A DNA stretch of 64,000 bases from Hungatella sp. UBA5385 (GTDB taxonomy: Bacteria; Bacillota; Clostridia; Lachnospirales; Lachnospiraceae): the NCBI GenBank assembly GCA_002409995.1, contig DHOR01000044.1, forward strand, positions 48,914 through 112,913, read 5' to 3'. The stretch's first letter is position 1. Each line of letters starts with the position of its first letter. The translations under genes were made by a program, and so were the position numbers. Shown here piece after piece: positions 24,973-34,302 of the stretch. Below the pieces are notes generated by a model that saw only the letters and a list, made by a program, of their open reading frames with translations, was not told where the DNA came from and searched no databases.

Positions 24973-27900
24973 ATGGTACAACTAACGAAATTTGCCATTA
25001 AAAGACCTGTTACCATTGTTTTAATTCTGGTTACGATTGTCTATTTTGGTATTCAATCCCTTGTGGGAACAAGAGTGGAGCTGATACCTGAGATGGAGCT
25101 TCCTATGCTTGTAATGAGCACTGTATATCCAGGTGCCAGCCCAGATGACGTGGCTGAGCTGATTACAACGAAGCAGGAAGATGCAATCTCTACTCTGAGC
25201 AGTGTAGAGTCTGTACAGTCCTATTCTATGGAAAATGTATCTATTGTTATTGTACAGTACGAATATGGAACTAATATTGATACTGCCTATATTAATTTAA
25301 AGAAGGCTGTAGACAGTATTCGAAGCGATCTGCCTGACAGCGCCAATGAACCTAATATTATGGAGCTGGATATTAATTCCACTCCTGTAGTAACATTGGC
25401 AGTCAGCGGTGAAGTAGACGAAAATCTTTATACATATGTAAACAATAAAATTGTACCTGAATTTCAAAAGCTCAGCTCAGTAGGTGAAGTATCTGTATCC
25501 GGCGGACAGCAGAACTACGTCAGGGTTGAGGTAAGCCCTGAGAAGCTGGAGCAGTATCATCTCAGTGTGGAGCAGGTAGGTCAGCTTGTAGGTGCTGCCA
25601 ACTTCTCAATTCCTGCCGGAAACGTTAATGTGGGAAAACAGAATCTGGATGTCAGCGTAGGTAATGACTATGATGATATGGAAAGCTTAAAAAACATTCC
25701 TATTGCCCTGGGAAATGGTAATATCATTCATTTATATGATATTGCAAATGTCTATGAAACTGTGGAAGACGCACAATCCATTGGACGTTATGAAGGGGAA
25801 GATATTATCACAGTGCAGATCAGAAAGCAGCAGAGCGCTACTGCCATTGATGTATCCCAGCAGGTGATGAAGGCAATTGACCGTTTAAAAGACAACAATT
25901 CCAAGATACACTATGAAGTTATCAGCGATTCCAGTGAGATGATTCAAAATTCAATTTCAGACGTATTCCAGACCGTTGTTTTGGCTGTACTGCTGTCTAT
26001 GATTGTATTGTGGCTGTTCTGTGGTGATATACGAGCCTCAGTTATTATTGGAATTTCGATTTTAAGCTCAGTCGTATTGGCTCTCATCAGTATCAGTGCC
26101 ATGGGCTTCTCCCTTAACGTCATCTCCCTGACCTCTCTGGTATTCGGTATCGGTATGATGGTTGATAACTCGATCAACGTTTTAGATGGTTGTTTCCGTG
26201 CCAAGGAGAAGATGAATTATTATGATGCTGCCGTTGAAGGAAGCCGCAGCATGATCGGCGCTATTACAGGCGGCAGTGTTACTAACTGCGTTGTATTCGT
26301 GCCACTTCTGATTATGAAGGGTTTGACAGGCCAGCTGTTTACGCAGCTTGGTTTTACCGTTATTTTCTGTCTGGCCGCTTCTTTGTTCTCAGCAGTAGCC
26401 CTTGTTCCTCTGTGTTTTTACAAATGGCACCCAAAGGAGAACGAGAATGCTCCTGTTAATGGAATTATTAAGGGACTGCAAAACTGGTATCGCAAAAACA
26501 TGCCTAAGATTGTACCAAAAACTGGCATAGTTCTTGGAGTAACCGTAGCCCTTCTGGTGGTCTCTGTGTATCTGGGTTTGCAGTTGGATAGGAAGCTTTT
26601 GCCATCAGTAGATGAAGGTATTGTAAGTGTATCAATTAAAACAAAACCAGGAAGTACGGTTGATTTTGTTAATGAAACAGTGAGTGAAGTGGAAGCTCTG
26701 GTAACAGCAGATGATAATGTGGATTATTATCTATTAACATATGGAAGCAGCGGATTAAGTCTGGGAGGAAATGGAGATGTTTCTCTAACTGCTTATCTGA
26801 AGGAAGACCGCAGCAAGTCCACGAAGAAAGTCATTGACCAGTGGATGGAGGAAAGTTCTCATATACAGAATTGTACCATCAGCATGGAAAGCGGAAGCTC
26901 TATGGGTATTAACGCCATGAGTGGAACCACTACCATTGAGGTGGATCTTCAGTCAACTGACTATGATGCATTAAAATCGGAGGCTGACAGACTGGTGGAT
27001 GAACTTCGTCTCAGAGATGATGTAATTCAGGTTCATTCATCCATCGAAAATGCCGCTCCAATTATTAAAGTTGATGTTGACAGTGTGAAAGCACAGGCAG
27101 AAGCCCTTGTTCCTGCAGGAATCGGTTCTGCTGTATACAGCAGTTTAAGTGGTGTGAAAGCCTCAACCATTCGTATGAATCAAGAGGATATAGATGTAAA
27201 GGTGGAATATGCACCTGACCGCTATGATACCGTAGATAAGCTTCGTGGAATGATGATCAAAACCCCAATGGGCACATCAGTTCCTCTTGGCAATCTGGCA
27301 GATGTTTACTATCAGGACAGTCCGCAGCAGATTGTCCGTAAGGATAAACAGTATCAGGTAGCCATTACCATGCAGCCAAATGTTGGTTATGAGAAAGAAG
27401 CAGCTAACAATGTAAAGGCATTTGTAGGAGACTGGCAGTTCCGCTCAGGCGTTGATTTTGCTGCTAATGCTATGGATGAAAGTATGAGTGAAGAGTTAGG
27501 CGCTTTGGGAGGCGCACTGGTGACCGCTATATTCCTGATTTTTATTGCTATGGCAATTCAGTTTGAGTCACCTAAGTTTTCCCTTATGATTATGGTTACC
27601 ATCCCATTCAGTTTGATTGGTGCCTTTGGTCTGCTGTTCATTGCAGACAGCCCAATCAGTATGACTTCCATGCTTGGTTTCCTGATGATGGTTGGTAACG
27701 TTGTTAACAATGGTATTCTCTATGTGGAGACTGTAAATCAGATGCAGGAGGATTTGCCTCTTGAGAAAGCTTTGGTGGAATCCGGTGCAATCCGAATGAG
27801 ACCAATTCTGATGACAATGACTATCACTGTAATATCAGAGTTGCCTAACGCATTCGGGTATGGTGAATCCGGTGCATTGATGCAGGGTTCCGCCCTTGTA

Positions 27901-28014
27901 AACGTTGGTGGTCTTATGGCTTCTACAGCATTGATGCTTCTGATGATACCTACTTTCTACCGTGCAGTATATAAACTGGGAAGAAAGCGTTATACAGAGC
28001 CATTGGCTGACTAA
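24973..28014 (+). CDS. RND family efflux permease (AcrB-like)
   Basis: A 1013-residue pump with the AcrB/MexB layout: helix 1 (FAIKRPVTIVLILVTIVYFG), a porter domain, six helices at ~330-480, a second porter domain, and six more at ~870-1000. Conserved features are the P-Y/PG repeat VYPGASPDDVAELIT and FGIGMMVDNSINVLDG in helix 4 carrying the proton-relay Asp. It uses the proton gradient to expel drugs, metals or lipids. RND pumps of this type are less common in Gram-positives, which lack an outer membrane; some Clostridia carry them in tetR-led operons like this one. Confidence 0.92.
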   Translation: MVQLTKFAIKRPVTIVLILVTIVYFGIQSLVGTRVELIPEMELPMLVMSTVYPGASPDDVAELITTKQEDAISTLSSVESVQSYSMENVSIVIVQYEYGTNIDTAYINLKKAVDSIRSDLPDSANEPNIMELDINSTPVVTLAVSGEVDENLYTYVNNKIVPEFQKLSSVGEVSVSGGQQNYVRVEVSPEKLEQYHLSVEQVGQLVGAANFSIPAGNVNVGKQNLDVSVGNDYDDMESLKNIPIALGNGNIIHLYDIANVYETVEDAQSIGRYEGEDIITVQIRKQQSATAIDVSQQVMKAIDRLKDNNSKIHYEVISDSSEMIQNSISDVFQTVVLAVLLSMIVLWLFCGDIRASVIIGISILSSVVLALISISAMGFSLNVISLTSLVFGIGMMVDNSINVLDGCFRAKEKMNYYDAAVEGSRSMIGAITGGSVTNCVVFVPLLIMKGLTGQLFTQLGFTVIFCLAASLFSAVALVPLCFYKWHPKENENAPVNGIIKGLQNWYRKNMPKIVPKTGIVLGVTVALLVVSVYLGLQLDRKLLPSVDEGIVSVSIKTKPGSTVDFVNETVSEVEALVTADDNVDYYLLTYGSSGLSLGGNGDVSLTAYLKEDRSKSTKKVIDQWMEESSHIQNCTISMESGSSMGINAMSGTTTIEVDLQSTDYDALKSEADRLVDELRLRDDVIQVHSSIENAAPIIKVDVDSVKAQAEALVPAGIGSAVYSSLSGVKASTIRMNQEDIDVKVEYAPDRYDTVDKLRGMMIKTPMGTSVPLGNLADVYYQDSPQQIVRKDKQYQVAITMQPNVGYEKEAANNVKAFVGDWQFRSGVDFAANAMDESMSEELGALGGALVTAIFLIFIAMAIQFESPKFSLMIMVTIPFSLIGAFGLLFIADSPISMTSMLGFLMMVGNVVNNGILYVETVNQMQEDLPLEKALVESGAIRMRPILMTMTITVISELPNAFGYGESGALMQGSALVNVGGLMASTALMLLMIPTFYRAVYKLGRKRYTEPLAD

Positions 28015-28033
28015 TCTAATATTTATCTATAAT

Positions 28034-28080
28034 ACCGGACAGTACAGTTGGAAATTTAACTGCACTGTCTGGTTTTTATT
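28034..28080 (+). terminator. Terminator of the RND operon
   Basis: ACCGGACAGTACAGTT pairs with AACTGCACTGTCTGGT (8-nt loop), followed by TTTTATT. Confidence 0.85.
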
Positions 28081-28089
28081 GTGTATTTA

Positions 28090-28407
28090 CTATATGGAAA
28101 CTTGTATACTGCAGATATCCTCAAACGAAATATCTGTGTTGACAATCCTTAGTTTACAATTATTCCTGTCAAACTTTGATACCATGCCCGTAATCTTCAC
28201 GTATTCCCCATTACTAAAGTAAATAAGAGTTACGATCATATTCTTCTGAAGCTGCCCAAGCTTCTGATTCAGCTCTTCTAGTGCTTCCTCAGACAATTCC
28301 TTCTTAGGAACAATCTGACGCTCCTTTTCCGCCAGCGCTTCCCGAAATCCCTTCAAAGGATCAAAAGGAGCAAATATCTTGGCACGGTCCGCTCTTTCTC
28401 TATTCAC
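28090..28407 (-). CDS. YolD-like protein, partner of the Y-family polymerase
   Basis: A 105-residue YolD-like protein with the family start AKIFAPFDPLKGFREAL and a C-terminal beta region (VTLIYFSNGEYVKITGMV). YolD proteins are encoded next to UvrX-type Y-family polymerases in Bacillus and Clostridia and are proposed UmuD-like accessory factors. The ATG lies inside the end of the polymerase gene (8-nt overlap), so the two are translationally coupled under one LexA-type box. Confidence 0.85.
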   Translation of the reverse strand: MNRERADRAKIFAPFDPLKGFREALAEKERQIVPKKELSEEALEELNQKLGQLQKNMIVTLIYFSNGEYVKITGMVSKFDRNNCKLRIVNTDISFEDICSIQVSI

Positions 28408-29662
28408 CGCTTTTATGACCTCCTATCATTCGATTCCTCTCTCTGGCAGTGGCTGCCTCCTGCAAATCCATAGCTTTTATAATGGCATTCTTACCAAACC
28501 TCTTCTTAATATCTAAAACAGCAAGCTGAACCTTCCGGTCCTTTTCCAGCTCCTTCTCATCGGTAAATAGATCATATTGCTCATAGACACTGTCTACTAC
28601 ATGCTGAAAGGAAATATAAACTCTCTTAATGGGAGCCTGTCTGTTAACAAGCTTCTCATAAAGCTCTGTATAATACTTTGTAATAACCTTCACTGAGTTG
28701 GTAGTAACACTCATAGTACTGCCGCCTTTGGCTGAAGGCAGAGTATCCACAGAGTAACCTATATATAGATGAATGGAATTGGTTACCAGTCCTTTATCAA
28801 CAAGATCTAGGCATAGGTTATCCACCATCTCCTTAACAATTAAAAGCCCTTCCTCATAGTTATAGTCTCTCATAAGAATCTGCCCGTTGGAAAGGGAGTT
28901 ATCCTTGGTTTTATAAGCTTTTATCTCCGCAATGGTGGTGGGTTCTCTGCCATGGGAATGATCAATTAAATATTCCGCATCAACTCCAAACAACTGATAG
29001 AGCAGCTTCTCATCGGTTTCTGCCACACCGCCCATGGTCTGGACTCCGATGGTATTAAGACGTCTGGCAGTTCCCGGACCAATGCGCCAGAAATCCGTAA
29101 TAGGCTTATGATTCCACAGGGTTTTCTTAAACAGCTCCTCATCCAGATATCCGATAAAATCCTTAGAGTGCTTAGCTGTAATATCCAGTGCGACTTTGCT
29201 TAAGTAAAGGTTAGTCCCTATACCACAGGCTGCCGCAACCCCAAGAGTATCCCGCATATCCTTCATAATCCGGTTACCCAATTCCTTGGCAGTCATATTG
29301 TAGAGAGGCAGGTAATCTGTTACATCGAGAAATGCCTCATCAATGGAATATACGTATATATCATCTTTGGAAAGATATTTTAAATAAATCCCATAGATGT
29401 TAGCGGAATATTCAATGTAAAGCTGCATACGGGGAGGTGCAGTGATATATTCAATACTGTCAGGGATTTGGAAGATTCGGCACCTTTTGGGAACACCGAG
29501 CTCCTTCATAGAAGGAGATACTGCCAGGCAGATAGCGCCTCTGCCCCGCTCCGGGTCAGCAACTACCAGATTGGCAGTCAATGGGTCCAGACCCCGTTCT
29601 GAACATTCTACAGAAGCATAGAAGGATTTTAGATCAATGCATAGATAAGTTCTATTTTCCAT
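28400..29662 (-). CDS. Y-family DNA polymerase (UvrX/DinB-like)
   Basis: A 420-residue translesion polymerase. The palm acidic residues are CIDLKSFYASVEC and YSIDEAFLDVTDYL; the helix-hairpin-helix region is FWRIGPGTARRLNTIGVQTM; the little-finger domain follows. QYDLF at residues 362-366 is a sliding-clamp-binding motif at the usual place for this family. ATG 29662 is chosen because GGAGGATAAT precedes it and the protein then begins MENRTYLCIDLKSF. It is induced by DNA damage, judging from the LexA-type box in its promoter. Confidence 0.92.
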   Translation of the reverse strand: MENRTYLCIDLKSFYASVECSERGLDPLTANLVVADPERGRGAICLAVSPSMKELGVPKRCRIFQIPDSIEYITAPPRMQLYIEYSANIYGIYLKYLSKDDIYVYSIDEAFLDVTDYLPLYNMTAKELGNRIMKDMRDTLGVAAACGIGTNLYLSKVALDITAKHSKDFIGYLDEELFKKTLWNHKPITDFWRIGPGTARRLNTIGVQTMGGVAETDEKLLYQLFGVDAEYLIDHSHGREPTTIAEIKAYKTKDNSLSNGQILMRDYNYEEGLLIVKEMVDNLCLDLVDKGLVTNSIHLYIGYSVDTLPSAKGGSTMSVTTNSVKVITKYYTELYEKLVNRQAPIKRVYISFQHVVDSVYEQYDLFTDEKELEKDRKVQLAVLDIKKRFGKNAIIKAMDLQEAATARERNRMIGGHKSGE

Positions 29663-29711
29663 ATTATCCTCCGGAAATGATGTGATGTGACTAATAAAAT
29701 GGTACGATATT

Positions 29712-29740
29712 ATTATACCAAACGTACGTTCGAAAGTAAA
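29712..29740 (-). promoter_or_regulatory. LexA-regulated (SOS) promoter of the polymerase/yolD operon
   Basis: Minus strand TTTACT (29735-29740), 17-nt spacer, TATAAT (29712-29717). The spacer is filled by CGAACGTACGTTTG (29719-29732), which matches the Gram-positive SOS box CGAAC-N4-GTTCG with one mismatch. LexA bound here would block the promoter until DNA damage. Confidence 0.85.
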
Positions 29741-29859
29741 GAGCGAAATGATTTTGGATATATTTACATATAAATACAACTTGACTTACAGTAGGATTAT
29801 CAGCTATCATTGCATTAATTTATGGGTTTATTCAATCCCTATAGAGAGGAAAGAGATGA

Positions 29860-30834
29860 ATGAAAAGCACAAGTATTAAAAGAATCATCCTAATCTTATT
29901 AGCTATAATAATAATCTTAACAAGTGTTTATTTTATAGTAGGTAATTACTTTTACAATTTTGCTATTAATTCAAAATCTAAAAAAGTTTTTGCAGATGAC
30001 AATGATTCACAGATAAGAGACTCTGCCCTTAATCATAGGAAAGACAGGGAATTAGAAAAAGATAAAATATTTTCAAAGAATCAAATACCTGTTGAAGCTT
30101 CCGTTACTGCTTACAAACCAAAATTGAAGTTAATTGCTGATATTTATGAACAAGAAAATACCACTGATAAATGGGCAATTATTGTTCACGGTTATAATGG
30201 TAATTCAGGTCAGATGATCAGGTGGATCAGGAACTTTTACGAAAATGGTTATAATATTTTAACACCTGATTTGCGTGGCCATGGAAGGAGTGAAGGTGAA
30301 TACATAGGAATGGGGTGGGATGACCGTAAGGATATGCTGTTGTGGATCGATTATATCATTGAATCAGCCCCAAATGCTGAGATTGTTTTACTTGGTGTAT
30401 CTATGGGGGCAGCTACAGTGATGAATACAGCAGGAGAGGATTTGCCTTCTAATGTGAAAGTCATTATAGAAGATTGTGGTTACTCATCAACCAGTGAAGT
30501 ATTAGAGCATCAGCTGAATAAAATGTTTGGTCTGCATAAGTTTCCTGTGTTATATGCTGCCAATACAGTAACAAAAATCAGAGCTGGATATGACTTCTTT
30601 AATAGCTCATCATTAAAGCAAGTGGCGAAAAGTACTACTCCCATGCTTTTTATACATGGTGACCAGGATGATTTTGTACCATATAAAATGTTAGAACCGT
30701 TGTATGAGGCTGCAAATGTTGAGAAGGGAAAGCTGGTTATTGAAGGAGCGGGACATTCTACAGCATGTATGGTTGATTCTGAAACGTATTGGAGCCATGT
30801 TTGGGAATTTGTGAATAAATATATAGCTCAATAA
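29860..30834 (+). CDS. Membrane-anchored alpha/beta hydrolase
   Basis: A 324-residue hydrolase with an N-terminal membrane anchor (~8-28) and an extracytoplasmic catalytic domain. The oxyanion region is IIVHGYNGNSG, the nucleophile elbow GVSMGAA, the acid in HGDQDDFVP and the base in GAGHS. LTPDLRGHGRSEG is the lid-side motif typical of the YqkD/FrsA-like subgroup, usually esterases or peptidases of unknown substrate. A likely promoter, TTGACT-18-TATCAT, lies at 29781-29810. Confidence 0.87.
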   Translation: MKSTSIKRIILILLAIIIILTSVYFIVGNYFYNFAINSKSKKVFADDNDSQIRDSALNHRKDRELEKDKIFSKNQIPVEASVTAYKPKLKLIADIYEQENTTDKWAIIVHGYNGNSGQMIRWIRNFYENGYNILTPDLRGHGRSEGEYIGMGWDDRKDMLLWIDYIIESAPNAEIVLLGVSMGAATVMNTAGEDLPSNVKVIIEDCGYSSTSEVLEHQLNKMFGLHKFPVLYAANTVTKIRAGYDFFNSSSLKQVAKSTTPMLFIHGDQDDFVPYKMLEPLYEAANVEKGKLVIEGAGHSTACMVDSETYWSHVWEFVNKYIAQ

Positions 30835-31042
30835 TTATTATTGCCCATAAAAATAGGTTGAGCCGGCGAAGAAGCCTTTAAGTAACCCCGCCGACTTAGT
30901 GGAATAGATATTATTATATGTATAAAAGCTCTCTGACTGCTTTAACTACTACATATAGTATATGAGGCAATTGTAAATAAACTTTGTCATTGATCTAAAA
31001 TGTTCGTGAATAATATGAAGAAATTCTGACGAAAAGAGTAAG

Positions 31043-31070
31043 AAAAAAGACTTCCAATTTGGAAGTCTTT
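31043..31070 (-). terminator. Terminator of tRNA-Glu
   Basis: On the minus strand AAAGACTTCC-AAATT-GGAAGTCTTTTTT lies just past the tRNA 3' end. Confidence 0.85.
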
Positions 31071-31075
31071 CACAA

Positions 31076-31147
31076 TGACCTATCCGGGAATCGAACCCGG
31101 GATTCCGCCGTGAGAGGGCGGTGTCTTAACCGCTTGACCAATAGGCC
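31076..31147 (-). tRNA. tRNA-Glu(CTC)
   Basis: A 72-nt cloverleaf on the minus strand. The acceptor stem GGCCTAT pairs with ATAGGTC (one G-U). The anticodon stem CCGCC/GGCGG encloses the loop CTCTCAC, giving anticodon CTC for GAG codons. The T-arm has CCGGGTTCGATTCCCGG. CCA is not encoded. The D-arm TTGGTCAAGCGGTTAA is typical of tRNA-Glu. Confidence 0.95.
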
Positions 31148-31332
31148 GCTATGTCATTTCTGACAGCTAGATTATATTACCATAGGAAAATGTTTTTGTC
31201 TACACCTTTTTTGAAAATATTTAAACAAAAGCAAAAAAAGTAAAAATTCTTGAAGATAATGGTTCTCTATAGTATAATATCCCTGCCTATATCAGGCAAA
31301 TATTTTACCATATAAGAGGAAGGGGTTGTGAC

Positions 31333-31512
31333 ATGGAAAAGAACAGTTGTGATTACTGTATCCACTATAGTTATAATGAGGAATATGAATGTTATGAATG
31401 TGATATGAATCTGGATGAAGACGAGATGATCCGTTTCCTCAGCTATTCCAGAAGCGAATGTCCTCATTTTCGATATGGAGATGATTATAAGATTGTAAGA
31501 AAACAGATGTAA
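31333..31512 (+). CDS. Small cysteine-rich protein, DUF6472-like
   Basis: A 59-residue protein with CDYC (6-9), CYEC (20-23) and CPHF (C43), a spacing that suggests a small zinc- or iron-binding knuckle. Negatively charged segment DLNEDE-like (27-32). It resembles the uncharacterised DUF6472 family of Lachnospiraceae; role unknown. AGGGG-type RBS lies upstream. The next 270 bp to the terminator at 31730 hold only a weak GCCGG/CCGGC hairpin. Confidence 0.7.
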   Translation: MEKNSCDYCIHYSYNEEYECYECDMNLDEDEMIRFLSYSRSECPHFRYGDDYKIVRKQM

Positions 31513-31729
31513 ATAAAAAAAGCCCTATAAAAGGGAGGAGCCGGCATCTTATTCAGATACCGGCGATTATGAAAAAAATTTATCTAAAGTATGTTATTAA
31601 CAACTTTCTTTGATGATCTTAGTATATACAACAAATATGAAGATAATTTGACCTGGTTGTAAAAAGATTGTAACAAGATTATGAACAGATATGGATTTGA
31701 TCTGTAACTTTTTATGTATCAGAGTCTGT

Positions 31730-31776
31730 AAAAGCAGAGCAGAGGTGATTGATATGATCCCTCTGCTCTGCTTTTA
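31730..31776. terminator. Terminator of the PRTase/pncB operon (bidirectional)
   Basis: AAAAGCAGAGCAGAGG pairs perfectly with CCTCTGCTCTGCTTTT around a 13-nt loop. Confidence 0.88.
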
Positions 31777-31781
31777 TTAGA

Positions 31782-32501
31782 TTAATCCAGTTTTGAATAT
31801 CCATAACTATTCACGATTGCATCCAGCTTCACATGATTCTTACAATCAGGACAATTATCCGGTTCAGAGATTCTGAAGTCAGGAAGGTCTTCAAAGTCAA
31901 ATACTGAATTCACCGGATAGCCGGCAATTTCCTTGACAGCAGCGAAGATAACAGAGATTCCTTCCAGAATACCGCCATAAGACTCAATACAGCGGATGCT
32001 CTTTTGTATGGTCCTGCCGGACATAGCAGTTGCCAGAACTACCAAAATGTGTTTGCCTTTGATCATTCGCTTAATATTATCACGTACAACCATCTGACCG
32101 GCTGAATCGAATTCAGGGCTTACAATATAGGTGGTTTTATGCATATTGGTAGTGGTAATACCAAGTTCAGATAAATCCTTTGCCAGATATGCACCGATTA
32201 CCTCACAGCCGTCCATACAGATAATAGTGTCAATGGGAGTTTTTGATGCAAAAGCTTTGGAGTAGCGCTTTAATTCTTCAGCTCCAACACCGATGAGTCC
32301 ATTTAGTTCCACGCGGTTTACATAGCGCTTCGCCATTGTCTTTGCAACTTCTTCAGCCTCTCCCTGACGCATTTTTAAATTTGTCATATCAATATAGTAG
32401 TTAATATGGAAACGATCGGAAGAAAAATGACCTTTTGTTACTTTTAAAGCCAGCTTTTCGTTATCTCTGGAAAATATTTTTATTTCCTGCCCCATACTCA
32501 T
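31782..32501 (-). CDS. PyrE-like phosphoribosyltransferase family protein next to pncB
   Basis: A 239-residue protein of the type-I PRTase fold, often annotated as orotate phosphoribosyltransferase. The PRPP-loop equivalent is ILVVLATAMSGRTIQKSI, where the usual acidic DD before the loop is lost (LATAMSG instead of VDDVxTTG). A C-terminal CPDC suggests a metal site. It follows pncB in the same direction (82-nt gap, AGGAGG RBS). It may therefore serve in nicotinate or NAD metabolism or be a nucleotide-sensing regulator rather than make OMP. Confidence 0.6.
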   Translation of the reverse strand: MSMGQEIKIFSRDNEKLALKVTKGHFSSDRFHINYYIDMTNLKMRQGEAEEVAKTMAKRYVNRVELNGLIGVGAEELKRYSKAFASKTPIDTIICMDGCEVIGAYLAKDLSELGITTTNMHKTTYIVSPEFDSAGQMVVRDNIKRMIKGKHILVVLATAMSGRTIQKSIRCIESYGGILEGISVIFAAVKEIAGYPVNSVFDFEDLPDFRISEPDNCPDCKNHVKLDAIVNSYGYSKLD

Positions 32502-32583
32502 AAAAAACGTCCTCCTTTGTTTTTTTCTTTAATTATACAGGTTTCGTATAGAAGATACTATAACAAAGGTTAACTTTTCCCTA

Positions 32584-34044
32584 TTAATCTTTATAATGAT
32601 AGCTGTCCAGCAGCTGATTCTTAGTATGCCATAATTGGTTGGACAAATCCACATAAACCTGATGAGGATTTACCAGACGGCGGGATTCCTCCCATAGCGT
32701 ATCCAGCTCTTTTTGGCAGTATTCTCTGATATCCATAACAGAAGGAGATTCATAAACGCATTTGCCATTTTTAAAGATTGGAACCATTAAATCCCTTACA
32801 CTGTAGGTATTTGGTGCCAAATGAGTCTTTTTCCAGGTTTCAATAGGGTCAAAGAGCAGAAGAGAATTTCTCTCATCAACGATCTCACCTTCAAGGCAGA
32901 TCAAATCAGCGATGATCTTACCTGTTTCACGGCTGTAGATACGTTTGATGCATTTGTTGCCTGGATTGGTGATCTTTTCAGCATTTTCAGAAAGCTTAAT
33001 TTTAGGAATAAACTTTCCGGACTTTTTATCCATAATTGCAGCCAGCTTGTAGACTCCGCCAAATGCCGGGCAGTCCTTGGAAGTGATTAAGTTGGTACCA
33101 ACACCCCAGGAATTAATAGTTGCTCCCTGAATCTTTAAGCTGTTAATCAGTAATTCATCAAGATCATTGGATGCAGAAATAGTAGCATCTGTAAATCCTT
33201 CTTTATCCAGCATCTTCTTCGCCTTCTTGGAAAGATATGCCAGGTCACCGCTGTCTAAACGAATTCCGTAGGAAGTCAGTTTGATCCCTGCCTCACGCAT
33301 TTCCTTAAAAACTCTGATTGCATTGGGGACACCGGATTTTAAAGTATCGTAGGTATCTACCAGAAGAATACAGGAGGTAGGATACATTTTTGCATAAGCA
33401 CGAAATGCGGACAGCTCGTCCGGAAAACTCATAATCCAACTGTGTGCATGAGTTCCTCTTACAGGAATATCAAACATCTGGCCTGCCAGAACGTTGGAGG
33501 TTGCAACACAGCCGCCAATCATGGCAGCTCTTGCACCATAAACGCCTGCATCAGGACCCTGAGCACGGCGAAGACCGAATTCCATCACTCCGTCACCTTG
33601 GGCAGAATATACCACTCTTGCTGCTTTGGTAGCAATAAGGCTCTGGTGATTAATAATATTTAAAAGTGCTGTTTCAATCAGTTGGGCTTCCATGATCGGT
33701 GCAATTACTTTAACAAGAGGTTCCCTTGGAAAAATAACGGTTCCTTCCGGTATTGCATAAATATCTCCAGAAAATTTGAAATGGTTTAAATATTCCAGAA
33801 AATCTTCTTCAAAAAGCCCCACGCTTCGTAAATATTCGATATCCTTTTCATCAAAGTGCAGGTTGTTAATATAGTCGATGAACTGCTCCAGTCCGGCGCA
33901 GATGGAATAACCGTTGCCATTGGGGTTATTGCGGTAGAAGGCATCGAAGATCACGGTTTCATTGGCGTCTTTTTCTTTGAAATATCCCTGCATCATCGTT
34001 AATTCGTAAAGGTCTGTCAATAATGTTAAATTGCACTCGCTCAT
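32584..34044 (-). CDS. pncB: Nicotinate phosphoribosyltransferase
   Basis: A 486-residue enzyme that joins nicotinate to PRPP to give nicotinate mononucleotide in NAD salvage. Signatures include LLTDLYELTMMQGYF at the N-terminus, EFGLRRAQGPDAG, GTHAHSWIMSF with the catalytic histidine, and IRLDSGDLAYLSKKA. Length fits the bacterial pncB group. AAAAGGAG precedes the ATG. Confidence 0.94.
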   Translation of the reverse strand: MSECNLTLLTDLYELTMMQGYFKEKDANETVIFDAFYRNNPNGNGYSICAGLEQFIDYINNLHFDEKDIEYLRSVGLFEEDFLEYLNHFKFSGDIYAIPEGTVIFPREPLVKVIAPIMEAQLIETALLNIINHQSLIATKAARVVYSAQGDGVMEFGLRRAQGPDAGVYGARAAMIGGCVATSNVLAGQMFDIPVRGTHAHSWIMSFPDELSAFRAYAKMYPTSCILLVDTYDTLKSGVPNAIRVFKEMREAGIKLTSYGIRLDSGDLAYLSKKAKKMLDKEGFTDATISASNDLDELLINSLKIQGATINSWGVGTNLITSKDCPAFGGVYKLAAIMDKKSGKFIPKIKLSENAEKITNPGNKCIKRIYSRETGKIIADLICLEGEIVDERNSLLLFDPIETWKKTHLAPNTYSVRDLMVPIFKNGKCVYESPSVMDIREYCQKELDTLWEESRRLVNPHQVYVDLSNQLWHTKNQLLDSYHYKD

Positions 34045-34267
34045 AAGTTTTCTCCTTTTAGTGAATAAACATCTGCTGTTCTTTTCTGGACATTATAACA
34101 CAGTTTTTCAAAAAAACAATGGAATTGATAAAAAATTAACGAAGATACACCATAAGAAGTAAAAAGGTTACAAAAGCAGATTTAATGATAGAAACAGCTT
34201 CGTTTTCAAATTAATTATTAATAAACGATAAATAATAAATTAATTTATTAAAAAATCATGAATTGAC

Positions 34268-34296
34268 TTGAAAAAACAAAACCAGTGGTATATAAT
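34268..34296 (+). promoter_or_regulatory. Promoter of the candidate large RNA
   Basis: TTGAAA (34268-34273), 17-nt spacer, TATAAT (34291-34296). It faces away from pncB into a 500-bp region with no reading frame. Upstream, 34045-34262 is AT-rich and shows nothing else. Confidence 0.65.
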
Positions 34297-34302
34297 AAAG
34301 AC

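Noticed and set aside
28020..28222. Plus-strand frame continuing past the RND pump
   Set aside because: It crosses the pump terminator and lies antisense to the yolD-like gene.
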